From contig DKFH01000099.1 of assembly GCA_002452315.1 (NCBI GenBank), forward strand, positions 192-17,181: a DNA stretch of 16,990 nt, written 5' to 3'. The notes below the pieces were generated by a model, which was given only the letters and a program-made list of their open reading frames with translations, searched no databases and was not told the DNA's origin. This DNA is from Anaerolineaceae bacterium UBA6801. GTDB lineage: Bacteria; Chloroflexota; Anaerolineae; Anaerolineales; Anaerolineaceae. How positions within the stretch are numbered: the stretch's first letter is position 1; every line of letters starts with the position of its first letter. Below, piece by piece: positions 1 to 6,952 of this stretch. Made by a program: the position numbers and the translations under genes.

Positions 1-596
1 AGCGTCCGTGAACCTGCATCTCCCCCGGGCTCATCTGCGTTCATGGCGTCAAAACAGCGCTGCACAAACCAGGATTGATACGCCTGTGGGTAGGCGCTAA
101 AGCTGCCGCCCAAAATCAGCAGTTCGATCTTGTCCGTCGGGTGGCCCACCGCCTCTAGCGCCCGGATGCGGTTGCTGACCTGCAAATACGGGTCAAAGTC
201 ATTTTCCACCCCGCGCTTGGCCCCGGGCTCCTCGCTCAGGTAACTCTTCGGCAGCTGGTCTTCCTGCGGGCAAAAGATACAGTCGCCCGGGCAGGGATGA
301 AAGCGCGTCAGTACAGTCACCGTGGTCACGCCGGAGAGGGTGCGGGTCGGCTTCATGCGGATTTTGGCCAGCAGCTGGTCATCCTCCGCCCATTCACCCT
401 GCGCTACCATGCGGGTGTAGGCAGCCACCAGGGCATGTTTGGGCAGGAAACCACCTCCTTCTGGCCGGGGATGAGCGCGCTGGGCTGAATGCAAATCCAT
501 CCCCCCCTTGATCGACTTCAATATTTCCAGGGCTAAATCCAGGTCTGCCTGGCTGTATTCGCGTTTCTTATGCCAGTTTTCTGCTTTCATCAGCAT
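1..596 (-). CDS. elp3: Elp3-type tRNA U34 carboxymethyltransferase (radical SAM), N-terminal part
   Basis: About 198 residues are visible; the gene runs off the left edge, and full-length Elp3 is roughly 500-550 residues with a C-terminal acetyltransferase (GNAT) domain not seen here. The radical-SAM cluster motif CPGDCIFCP gives Cys102, Cys106 and Cys109. It is followed by PKSYLSEEPGA and a stretch with HPTDKIELLILGG and RCFDAMN, all typical of Elp3. In known homologues the enzyme uses SAM and acetyl-CoA to make 5-carboxymethyluridine at tRNA wobble U34; the Dehalococcoides protein is a bacterial model. The ATG at 596 follows an in-frame stop at 609-611; a second ATG lies at 590. No strong Shine-Dalgarno sequence is seen. 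It is divergent from the protease gene at 745. Family identity is firm; activity is inferred. Confidence 0.9.
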   Translation of the reverse strand, partial: MLMKAENWHKKREYSQADLDLALEILKSIKGGMDLHSAQRAHPRPEGGGFLPKHALVAAYTRMVAQGEWAEDDQLLAKIRMKPTRTLSGVTTVTVLTRFHPCPGDCIFCPQEDQLPKSYLSEEPGAKRGVENDFDPYLQVSNRIRALEAVGHPTDKIELLILGGSFSAYPQAYQSWFVQRCFDAMNADEPGGDAGSRT

Positions 597-629
597 ACAT
601 TGTACCCATTAATTTTTCCCCGCGCAGCA

Positions 630-675
630 CAGGGAATCCCTGGAAAGTTTTTACAAAGTTATTACTTAATGTCAA
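630..675 (-). promoter_or_regulatory. Candidate elp3 promoter with palindrome at the start site
   Basis: On the minus strand TTGACA (670-675) lies 16 bp from TAAAAA (648-653), pointing toward elp3. Immediately downstream, where transcription should begin, is the palindrome CAGGGAATCCCTG (630-642), a perfect 6-bp inverted repeat around one central base. Its position suits an operator or a 5' hairpin. The divergent gene at 745 probably uses TATAAT at 685-690, so the two promoters overlap. The -10 match is modest. Confidence 0.4.
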
Positions 676-744
676 TAGAAATCTTATAATCATCATTGAA
701 ACTGGTAATATGAATAAATAGATGGACAAAGTAGAGGTGAAAAA

Positions 745-1854
745 ATGAAATCAGCATGGCATCTTGGACGAATCGCAGGGATTGACATCAAAGTCCACTT
801 TACATTCGTCTTCATATTAATTTGGTTTGGGCTCTCCGCCTATCTGACCGGCGGCAGCATCGCAGTCGCGTTGACCAACGTCCTGCTCATCCTGGCGTTG
901 TTCCTGTGTGTGGTCTTACACGAGTTTGGCCACGCGCTAACCGCCAGGCTGTTCGGCATCCAAACAAAGGATATTACCCTGCTGCCCATCGGCGGCGTAG
1001 CTCGCCTGGAAAGTATGCCGGAAGATCCCAAAGAAGAACTCCTGGTTGCCATCGCAGGACCCGCGGTCAATATGGTCATTGCCGGGGGCTTGTTCACCGG
1101 GTTGCTGCTTTCGGGTTTCTTCAACCAGCCACTCAATCTGACCAGCCTGCTTTCAAGCTTTTGGCTGCAGATACTGATCGCCAATGTCACCCTGGTGTTG
1201 TTCAACCTGATCCCCGCCTTCCCCATGGACGGCGGACGGGTGTTGCGTTCGTTCATGGCGCTTTTCATGGATCACACCAAAGCAACCCGTATCGCCGCCC
1301 ATATCGGCCGTGGTCTGGCCGTCCTGATGGGCATTGCAGGTTTCTTCATCAACCCCTGGCTGATCCTCACCGCCGTGTTCGTCTGGGTTGGCGCTGGTGC
1401 GGAGGCCCAGTCGGTAGAATTGAAAGCCGGGCTCAAAGGCTTATTCGTCCGCGACGCCATGGTCTCTCAGTTTTACCAGGTCGAGGCCAACCAGCCGCTC
1501 TCGGAAGTGTTACAGCTGGCAACCGCAACCGGCCAGGCCCACATACCGGTCGTCTCCAATGGCAATTTCCTGGGGATCATCCGCCGCAACGACCTGCACA
1601 GGGCCATCGACCGGCTGGGCAACCGCGCCCCGGCCTACGCCGCCATCGGGACGGAACCAGAAGGATTACACCCCGAGATGCCGCTGATGGATGTGCTGCC
1701 AAAATTCGCCAATCACCGCGTGCTGCCCGTGCTTGAGGGGCGCCAATTGATCGGCCTGGTCACACCCGAGAGCCTGCAACAGCGCATGTGGCTCAATCAG
1801 CGATTGGGCGGGACAAAATCGCGGCCAACAGGGGAAAGTACTGATATCGCCTGA
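745..1854 (+). CDS. Site-2 protease (peptidase M50) with C-terminal CBS domains
   Basis: A 369-residue intramembrane zinc metalloprotease. The zinc motif HEFGH is at residues 59-63, and the third-ligand region NLIPAFPMDGGR is at about 154-165 with Asp162. Hydrophobic segments cover about 18-35, 45-65, 103-125, 140-160 and 188-218. Residues 235-345 form a CBS pair, the first ending near HIPVVSNGNFLGII and the second near VLPVLEGRQLIGLV. M50 proteases with CBS domains cut transmembrane substrates such as anti-sigma factors, and CBS pairs usually sense adenine nucleotides; the substrate here is unknown. The start is supported by GAGGTG 7 bases upstream. TATAAT at 685-690 is a likely -10. No anti-sigma or sigma gene is adjacent. 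A terminator follows at 1882. Confidence 0.9.
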   Translation: MKSAWHLGRIAGIDIKVHFTFVFILIWFGLSAYLTGGSIAVALTNVLLILALFLCVVLHEFGHALTARLFGIQTKDITLLPIGGVARLESMPEDPKEELLVAIAGPAVNMVIAGGLFTGLLLSGFFNQPLNLTSLLSSFWLQILIANVTLVLFNLIPAFPMDGGRVLRSFMALFMDHTKATRIAAHIGRGLAVLMGIAGFFINPWLILTAVFVWVGAGAEAQSVELKAGLKGLFVRDAMVSQFYQVEANQPLSEVLQLATATGQAHIPVVSNGNFLGIIRRNDLHRAIDRLGNRAPAYAAIGTEPEGLHPEMPLMDVLPKFANHRVLPVLEGRQLIGLVTPESLQQRMWLNQRLGGTKSRPTGESTDIA

Positions 1855-1881
1855 GAATAATCGCCCCACACTGGTCAAATC

Positions 1882-1910
1882 ACTGCCTCCATCTCCGGGG
1901 GCAGTTTTTT
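1882..1910 (+). terminator. Rho-independent terminator after the M50 protease
   Basis: ACTGCCTCC (1882-1890) pairs with GGGGGCAGT (1897-1905) as a 9-bp stem with one G-T wobble. The loop is 6 bases, and a run of five further T follows (1906-1910). It lies 28 bases after the stop codon at 1854. Confidence 0.85.
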
Positions 1911-2028
1911 ATTGCTCACTCAAATAGGTCAATAACGCAGCCACACAGGTGTCCAGGCCTTCCATCCTGTACACAATCAATGGTATAAATGAGACAAAAT
2001 TTCCCCAGCAGAGCATTGGAGCTGTAAC

Positions 2029-2541
2029 ATGAAACGCTGGTTTGTTTACATCCTGATCGGCCTGGTATTTGGTGTGGTGGATTGGTTCTTCCTAGATTGG
2101 CTGTCCCGCGGGCTGGGCCCGAACCTGGGCGATAACCCCTTCATCATCATCCCCGTCATCATTGGCTTAAATTATGGCATCTGGCTGGTGCCCATCATCC
2201 CCGTGGTCATCTACGAAACCCGCCAGGCGGACCGCATCAAAGGCCCCATCCTGGCCGGTATCCTCACCTGGTGCTGTTCCCTGTTGAGTTACTATACCTA
2301 TTACGCCATCCTCCTCTCCACAGGCCGGCTGCCCAATTTAGCCCACCTGAACCTGTTTGGCACGCGCTATGCGGGGTTTTAGCGAGACTATTGGGCGATG
2401 TTCAACAGGGTCATCCTGTTCCAATTCCTGGAGTGGGTCCCCATCGCCGTCATCGGCGGGAGCATCATCGCAACCCTGTTCTGGTGGCTGTTAAAGAAAC
2501 GCAAAACCAAGGCCGATATTTCCCGCCCGGAGGACAATTAA
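2029..2541 (+). pseudogene. Small multispanning membrane protein interrupted by an in-frame TAG
   Basis: The frame opens at ATG 2029 with GGAG (2018-2021) at good spacing and runs 117 codons to TAG at 2380-2382. The same frame then stays open for 52 more codons to TAA at 2539-2541. The part after the TAG reads as a continuation of the same protein: RDYWAMFNRVILFQF, then the hydrophobic stretch VPIAVIGGSIIATLFWWLL and a basic, polar tail. With the amber codon read through, the product has 170 residues and about four membrane segments (near 4-24, 38-62, 73-95 and 131-155). No frameshift is needed, so one substitution, for example TGG to TAG, explains it. An ATG at 2398 could restart translation but lacks a ribosome site. 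The family is not recognised. A real nonsense mutation, a sequencing error and readthrough cannot be told apart here. Confidence 0.65.
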
Positions 2542-2622
2542 GGCCGAAAACCATTAGTTCTACACTAGGAAAGCATCATCCGCCACGCTTTCAAGTTTTG
2601 AAGTAACATTCACATACACAGT

Positions 2623-3378
2623 ATGGACACGCACACGAAAGCCAAATTACTGCAGATCAACCAGGTCTTCTACGACAATTTTTCAGAGTCCTTCAGCGCC
2701 ACCCGCCACCAGGTTCAGCCGGGCGTCGGCCGCATCAGCCAAATGATCCCAAAAGATGCATCCGTTCTGGATGTCGGTTGCGGCAACGGCACTCTCGCCA
2801 GGCGGCTCGCCGCCCAGGGTTTCAGTGGAACTTACCTGGGGGTTGACCTCAGCGAGGGCTTGCTGGCAGACGCCAGGCGTTCAATCGCAACCCCACCTGC
2901 CGGAACCTATGCCTTCCTGGGGGTTGACCTGGCTGACCCAAATTGGCCCGCATCCCTCCGGCACCAACCCTTTGAATGGCTGGTTGCCTTCGCCGTCCTG
3001 CACCACCTTCCCGGAGAAGATCTGCGCCAGCAGACGGCTTTGGCCTTCCGAGAATTGATCAGTCCTGAAGGCCTGGCCGTGGTCTCCGTATGGCAGTGGC
3101 ACAACAGCCCCAAACTGCGTCAGCGCGTCCTGTCCTGGTCAACTGTAGGCCTTGACCCGAACGAGCTTGACGTAGGTGATGTCCTCTTGGACTGGCGCGC
3201 GGGCCAAGCGCCTGGGCTGCGCTACGTCCACACCTTCAGCGAAGCCAGCCTGACAGCCCTGGCCGAGCAAGCCGGGTTTTATGTGCGTGATTCATTCTAT
3301 TCAGATGGCAAATCGGGGAATTTGGCGCTTTACCAGGTGTGGGGGGTGGAACAGGCATTAAAAAAGCCAGCAGGTTAG
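2623..3378 (+). CDS. Class I SAM-dependent methyltransferase, Trm9/ALKBH8-like
   Basis: A 251-residue soluble methyltransferase. Motif I, VLDVGCGNGTLARRLA, lies at about residues 46-61, an acidic LGVDLSEG strand follows, and motif IV is near AFAVLHHLPG. The opening NQVFYDNFSESFSATR, the segment ELISPEGLAVVSVWQW, then GDVLLDW and RYVHTFSEASLTALAEQAGF resemble the order of landmarks in Trm9/ALKBH8 wobble-uridine carboxymethyl methyltransferases (VW, VPW and RYYHLY-type motifs). In eukaryotes Trm9 methylates cm5U to mcm5U on tRNA that Elp3 has modified; an Elp3 gene starts 2 kb upstream on the other strand. Another small-molecule or RNA substrate is possible. The ATG has no clear Shine-Dalgarno sequence. 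It lies 81 bases after the broken membrane gene and may share its transcript. Methyltransferase fold is firm; the Trm9-like role is inferred. Confidence 0.8.
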   Translation: MDTHTKAKLLQINQVFYDNFSESFSATRHQVQPGVGRISQMIPKDASVLDVGCGNGTLARRLAAQGFSGTYLGVDLSEGLLADARRSIATPPAGTYAFLGVDLADPNWPASLRHQPFEWLVAFAVLHHLPGEDLRQQTALAFRELISPEGLAVVSVWQWHNSPKLRQRVLSWSTVGLDPNELDVGDVLLDWRAGQAPGLRYVHTFSEASLTALAEQAGFYVRDSFYSDGKSGNLALYQVWGVEQALKKPAG

Positions 3379-3391
3379 GTTCCACTGGCTT
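3360..3391 (-). terminator. Rho-independent terminator for the ZIP transporter gene
   Basis: Read on the minus strand, AAGCCAG (3385-3391) pairs with CTGGCTT (3364-3370) and is followed by a T run to 3360. The hairpin overlaps the last codons of the convergent methyltransferase gene, and only the minus strand has the T run. It therefore serves the transporter gene that ends at 3415. Confidence 0.75.
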
Positions 3392-3414
3392 ATTCTGTCT
3401 ATTTCTAATAGGAT

Positions 3415-4227
3415 CTATCCCAGGGCAACATCCAGGAGCATCATGATGGCAAAACCCAGCATCACACCAATTGTGGGGATGTCTGAATGTCCCTCGCACT
3501 TGGAGGCCGGGATCAACTCCTCCGCCACCACGTAGATCATCGCCCCTGCCGCAAAGGCCAGGGCATAGGGCAAAATCGGCCGCATGAAGAGAGTCAACGC
3601 GGCACCGGCCACACCAGCTATTGGTTCAACCATGCCCGAGAGCTGGCCGTAGAAAAAGGATTTGCCCCGCGACCAGCCTTCACGCCGCAGCGGCGCGGAG
3701 ACCGCCAGGCCTTCCGGAAAGTTTTGAATCCCAATGCCCAGCGCCAGGGCAATTGCTGAGGCAATACCCGCCCCCTCAACCCCGGCGGCTGCTGCGCCAA
3801 AGGCCACGCCCACCGCCAGTCCCTCGGGGATATTGTGCAGGGTGATGGCTGTGATCAACAACACACTGCGCTGCCAGGATGATTTGACCCCCTCTGCCTC
3901 GCTCATTTCCATCCCCAGGTGGAGATGGGGCAGCAATTTATCCACCAGGAGCAGGAACGCGCCCCCCAGCAGGAATCCCACCACCGCGGGAAACCAAATC
4001 GGGACAGCCAGGTCCTGCGAAAGTTCGATTGCCGGATCCAGCAAAGACCAGAAGCTGGCCGCGATCATCACACCCGATGCCACACCCAGCAAGCCATCCA
4101 GCAACTTTTGGCTGACATCCTTGGTGAAAAATACTAACGATGCCCCTAAGGCCGTCAGAAACCATGTCAACAGCGTCCCGATTAACGCCTGGATGATCGG
4201 TGAAAATTGTTCAAAAAATGCAATCAT
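3415..4227 (-). CDS. ZIP-family divalent metal transporter (GufA-like)
   Basis: A 270-residue membrane protein with about eight transmembrane helices. The paired signatures of ZIP transporters are clear: HNIPEGLAVG at residues 131-140 in helix 4 and NFPEGLAVSAPLRREG at about 169-184 in helix 5, which supply His, Asn and Glu ligands to the binuclear metal site. Glu201 (MVEP) and EE at 236-237 are further conserved acidic positions. The cytoplasmic loop around 101-112 carries PHLHLGMEMSE, a short His- and acid-containing segment. The family imports Zn2+, Fe2+ or Mn2+ into the cytoplasm; the metal cannot be read from sequence. ATG 4227 has AGGAG 10 bases upstream. A promoter overlapped by a large dyad (4271-4312) suggests metal-dependent repression. 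It is divergent from the RlmI-like gene at 4345. Confidence 0.9.
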   Translation of the reverse strand: MIAFFEQFSPIIQALIGTLLTWFLTALGASLVFFTKDVSQKLLDGLLGVASGVMIAASFWSLLDPAIELSQDLAVPIWFPAVVGFLLGGAFLLLVDKLLPHLHLGMEMSEAEGVKSSWQRSVLLITAITLHNIPEGLAVGVAFGAAAAGVEGAGIASAIALALGIGIQNFPEGLAVSAPLRREGWSRGKSFFYGQLSGMVEPIAGVAGAALTLFMRPILPYALAFAAGAMIYVVAEELIPASKCEGHSDIPTIGVMLGFAIMMLLDVALG

Positions 4228-4259
4228 GATTGATGATCTCCTTTTTTATATTTTCCCTG

Positions 4260-4312
4260 ATCTTACCACAAATTTAGTCTCAAGTAAATTTATATTTATC
4301 TTAGACTAAATT
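4260..4312 (-). promoter_or_regulatory. ZIP gene promoter overlapped by a 42-bp dyad, probable metalloregulator operator
   Basis: On the minus strand TTTACT (4283-4288) and TAAGAT (4260-4265) are separated by exactly 17 bp. The -35 box sits inside an inverted repeat spanning 4271-4312: two 19-base arms around TTAT (4290-4293), with 16 of 19 positions complementary and outer arms AATTTAGTCT/AGACTAAATT perfect. The distal arm also contains the sub-palindrome TTAGTCTAA. Binding would occlude RNA polymerase. The TTAG...CTAA pattern recalls DtxR/IdeR/MntR-type boxes, but assigning the regulator is inference. The dyad also lies just upstream of the gene at 4345 and could affect both. Confidence 0.6.
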
Positions 4313-4332
4313 CGGATCCAATCAATCCACGG

Positions 4333-4344
4333 TAGAATAATACC
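4333..4344 (+). promoter_or_regulatory. -10 element placed for a leaderless RlmI-like mRNA
   Basis: TAGAAT (4333-4338) ends 6 bases before the ATG at 4345, which puts the expected start of transcription at or next to the A of the start codon. No Shine-Dalgarno sequence precedes the ATG. A -35 box is weak (TTCGGA at 4311-4316). Confidence 0.4.
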
Positions 4345-5349
4345 ATGCCTGCCGAACCCCATGCGATTGAACGCCTGAAAATTGCAGCCGAAAAACGAAC
4401 AGCGCTGGCTCAACAAACCGAGGCCTATCGCCTGTGTAATGGCTTTTATGAAGACCTGCCCGGGCTGGTCTTTGACCGCTATGGCCCTGCCCTGGTGATC
4501 CTGGACCACACCGAACCGGGGACATCGGATCAGGTGGTTGCGGCAGCCGCCGCTTGGGGGACTGCCGCACTTACCGGCGTAGAGACCGTCCTGCACAAAC
4601 AGCGTGCCCACTCCGATGAGAAATTCCGCCAGGGCGTGTGCCTGGCAGGGCAACAGCTCCCCAAACAGATCATCGAATTGGGCGTGCACTATGCCCTTGA
4701 CCTGCAACTGCACCAGGACGCATCTTTTTACCTGGATACCCGCAACCTCCGGCGCTGGTTGCGGGAAAACATGGCTGGGAAACGGGTGCTGAACACCTTC
4801 TGCTACACCGGCAGCCTGGGCGTCGCCGCCGGGGTCGGCGGCGCTGCACTGGTGGTGCAAACCGATCTCAACGCCAAATATCTGGGCTTTGCCCGGCAGT
4901 CATGGGCGTTGAATCAATTGCCCGCATCAGCCTGCCAGACGGTCCCGGGTGATTTCTTCCGTGTAGTCGGGCGCATGCGAGGCCAGGGACTGTTGTTTGA
5001 CTGTGTAATCCTCGACCCGCCCTTTTTCTCCACCACAGAAGCCGGCCGGGTTGACCTGCTCGGCCAGACAACCCGTTTGATTAACAAGGTTCGTCCGCTG
5101 GTGGCGCATGAGGGGCATTTGGTGGTGATCAACAACGCACTGTTCCTCTCCGGGGCAGACTTCATGTCAGAACTGGACGAGCTATGCCAGAGCCCATATA
5201 TTGAGCTGGAAACAACCCTGCCTGTCCCGCCAGATGTCACCGGGTACCCTGAAACGGTCACCACGCCGCCGCCCACAGACCCTAAGCCCTTCAATCATCC
5301 CACCAAGATCGCCATCCTCAAAGTGACGCGCAAAGACGGCCGTCAATAA
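4345..5349 (+). CDS. Class I SAM-dependent rRNA methyltransferase, RlmI/RlmK-like
   Basis: A 334-residue cytoplasmic enzyme of the RlmI (23S rRNA m5C methyltransferase) group. The segment LPGLVFDRYGPALVI (about 38-52) and DASFYLDTR (about 125-133) match the central EEHI-like domain and its link to the catalytic domain. Motif I is VLNTFCYTGSLGVAA (148-162), then TDLNAKYLGFARQSWALN, where the acidic residue binds SAM ribose, and the catalytic-loop motif ILDPPFFS (222-229). The N-terminal PUA domain of classical RlmI is absent, and the protein begins directly at the second domain. The target base is therefore uncertain. There is no ribosome site at ATG 4345, and a -10 box ends 6 bases upstream, suggesting leaderless translation. 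It converges with the GH13 gene. Confidence 0.8.
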   Translation: MPAEPHAIERLKIAAEKRTALAQQTEAYRLCNGFYEDLPGLVFDRYGPALVILDHTEPGTSDQVVAAAAAWGTAALTGVETVLHKQRAHSDEKFRQGVCLAGQQLPKQIIELGVHYALDLQLHQDASFYLDTRNLRRWLRENMAGKRVLNTFCYTGSLGVAAGVGGAALVVQTDLNAKYLGFARQSWALNQLPASACQTVPGDFFRVVGRMRGQGLLFDCVILDPPFFSTTEAGRVDLLGQTTRLINKVRPLVAHEGHLVVINNALFLSGADFMSELDELCQSPYIELETTLPVPPDVTGYPETVTTPPPTDPKPFNHPTKIAILKVTRKDGRQ

Positions 5350-5383
5350 AAACACCCCCAGGGGACATACGTCCAGTGGGTGT
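5348..5383 (-). terminator. Rho-independent terminator for the GH13 gene
   Basis: On the minus strand ACACCC (5378-5383) pairs with GGGTGT (5352-5357). An inner GGAC/GTCC stem (5371-5374 with 5363-5366) closes a 4-base loop, with an unpaired internal region between the two stems. A run of T (5348-5352) follows. It lies just after the GH13 stop at 5406 and against the 3' end of the convergent methyltransferase gene. Confidence 0.65.
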
Positions 5384-5405
5384 GAAATTGGTGAGCAGCA
5401 ACCCA

Positions 5406-6863
5406 TCACATGTGGGGTTTGAGCACCGCGCCCTGCCAGGGGGATAACCTGCCCTTTCGCAGGTGCCCTTCTTCAACTACCGCGCCGTCGCCGCCCAACA
5501 GGTCATCAAAAACGACCCCCTCCGGGAAATGGTCCCTAACCGGGATGTTGAAGTCCCAATGCGCATCGCCGGCGTTCAACACCACCAACATCCGCTGACC
5601 TTCCAGGTGGCGCAAATAAGCCATCTGCCGCCCCTCAGCAAACACCGGCACATACTCGCCAGTCCGCAAAACCGGGTGCGCCAGGCGCAGGTGTGTGTAG
5701 GTCTTGAACGTATTACGCAGGTCTTGATCCCAGCGCGCTTCATCCCATGGGAAGGGTGCCCGGCATTCGGGATCGCGCCCGCCCATCATCCCGATTTCAT
5801 TACCGTAATAAATACAGGGCGCGCCCGGGTAGGTCATTTGGAACAGGGTCGCCAGCCGGAAGGCTTCTTTTTTCCCGCTGACCATGCTTAAAAAGCGCGG
5901 CATGTCGTGGCTGTCCATCAGGTTGAGCTGTGCCAGCGCGTTTTGCCTTGGGTAGATTTCCAGCAACTGTTTGGTGCGGTGAGCAAAACCCCCCGCATCC
6001 AGTTCCGGCACCTCCGGCAACCCCATCATCCCCGAGATCATCGCTTCATCGCGGCTGCCCGCCCCAAAGAAGCCCACACAGGCTGCACTGAACTGGTAGT
6101 TCATCACGCCATCAAACATGTCGCCTTGCAGCCATTCTTGCGCCTCTGATGGAATCTCACCCACCAGGTAAGCATCGGGATTAGGGGCTTTGGTCACATC
6201 GCGGAATTGGCGCCAAAAGGATTCATCCTTGATTTCGAAGGGCACATCCAGGCGCCAGCCATCCGCACCCTGCTCAATCCAATACTGCGCAACCCCAAAC
6301 AGGAATTCCCGCACACGCGGGTTATCCGTATTGAATTGGGGCAGTGCAGGCAGGTTCCACCAGGCCGAGTAGTTGGGTTTGCCCTGGTAGGCGTTCATCG
6401 GGTAGCCATACACTGTGAACCAATCCAGGTAGGGGGATTTCTCCCCGTTCTCCAGGATATGGTGAAACTGGAAAAAGCCGCGGCTGGCATGGTTGAAGAC
6501 GCCATCCAGAATGACCCGCATCCCCCGGCGATGCGCTTCGTTCAACAACTTAAAATAAGCCTCGTTACCGCCCAGAATCGGGTCCACCTGGTAATAATCG
6601 TAGGTATGATAGCGATGGTTGGCTGCTGAAGCAAAGATCGGGTTGAAATACAGCGCGGTAACGCCTAAATCCTGCAGGTAATCCAGCTTTTCATACACGC
6701 CCAGCAGGTCACCGCCCTTAAAACCGAAATGGGTGAGCGGTGAATCCCAGGGCTCCAGATGGGTTGGCTTTTCAACCTGGTCAGATTTGGCAAAACGGTC
6801 AGGGAATATCTGGTAAAAAATCGCATTTTTGACCCAATCGGGCGTGTGGGTTAGCTCAGACAT
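5406..6863 (-). CDS. GH13 alpha-glucan hydrolase (neopullulanase/cyclomaltodextrinase-like)
   Basis: A 485-residue (beta/alpha)8 enzyme with no signal peptide, so probably cytoplasmic. All four GH13 regions are present: DGVFNH (120-125), GWRLDVPFE with nucleophile Asp206 (202-210), VGEIPSE with acid/base Glu236 (234-240), and LMDSHDMPR with His319 and Asp320 (315-323). The opening YQIFPDRFA and the stretch LYFNPIFASAANHRYHTYDY are typical of the maltodextrin/cyclodextrin-hydrolysing subgroup. The N-terminal CBM34-like domain of classical neopullulanases is missing. A longer in-frame start at 6962 exists, but the 33 added residues look unrelated to the family. ATG 6863 begins MSELTHTPDWVKNAIFYQ and has GAGGAG about 12 bases upstream. 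Likely role: breaking down imported maltodextrins or cyclodextrins. Confidence 0.88.
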   Translation of the reverse strand: MSELTHTPDWVKNAIFYQIFPDRFAKSDQVEKPTHLEPWDSPLTHFGFKGGDLLGVYEKLDYLQDLGVTALYFNPIFASAANHRYHTYDYYQVDPILGGNEAYFKLLNEAHRRGMRVILDGVFNHASRGFFQFHHILENGEKSPYLDWFTVYGYPMNAYQGKPNYSAWWNLPALPQFNTDNPRVREFLFGVAQYWIEQGADGWRLDVPFEIKDESFWRQFRDVTKAPNPDAYLVGEIPSEAQEWLQGDMFDGVMNYQFSAACVGFFGAGSRDEAMISGMMGLPEVPELDAGGFAHRTKQLLEIYPRQNALAQLNLMDSHDMPRFLSMVSGKKEAFRLATLFQMTYPGAPCIYYGNEIGMMGGRDPECRAPFPWDEARWDQDLRNTFKTYTHLRLAHPVLRTGEYVPVFAEGRQMAYLRHLEGQRMLVVLNAGDAHWDFNIPVRDHFPEGVVFDDLLGGDGAVVEEGHLRKGRLSPWQGAVLKPHM

Positions 6864-6921
6864 TAATTTGGTATACTCCTCAATTATTTTTAAAGTCCTC
6901 CAAATTTTACCATCAATGACT

Positions 6922-6952
6922 TGGTTGCAACCACAAGCAGGAATTATTCCTG
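6922..6952 (-). promoter_or_regulatory. Two adjacent palindromes upstream of the GH13 gene
   Basis: TGGTTGCAACCA (6922-6933) is a perfect 12-bp palindrome. CAGGAATTATTCCTG (6938-6952) is a perfect 7-bp inverted repeat around one base. They sit 59-89 bases before the GH13 start, next to a possible -35 TTGATG on the minus strand. Sugar-utilisation genes often have such operators, with TTGCAA-containing sites common for LacI-type repressors. The regulator is a guess. Confidence 0.35.

Noticed and set aside
822..1736. 304-codon plus-strand frame overlapping the M50 protease gene
   Set aside because: It is a shifted-frame shadow: Arg/Pro/His-rich, no domain, no ribosome site, while the other frame has a complete catalytic motif set.
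2380..2382. TAG read as pyrrolysine or as evidence of a recoded amber codon
   Set aside because: There are no pyl genes and no hairpin-based support in the window; a point mutation or sequencing error is simpler.
3734..4309. 191-codon plus-strand frame opposite the ZIP transporter gene
   Set aside because: It is a shadow of the transporter, whose membrane and metal motifs are unambiguous.
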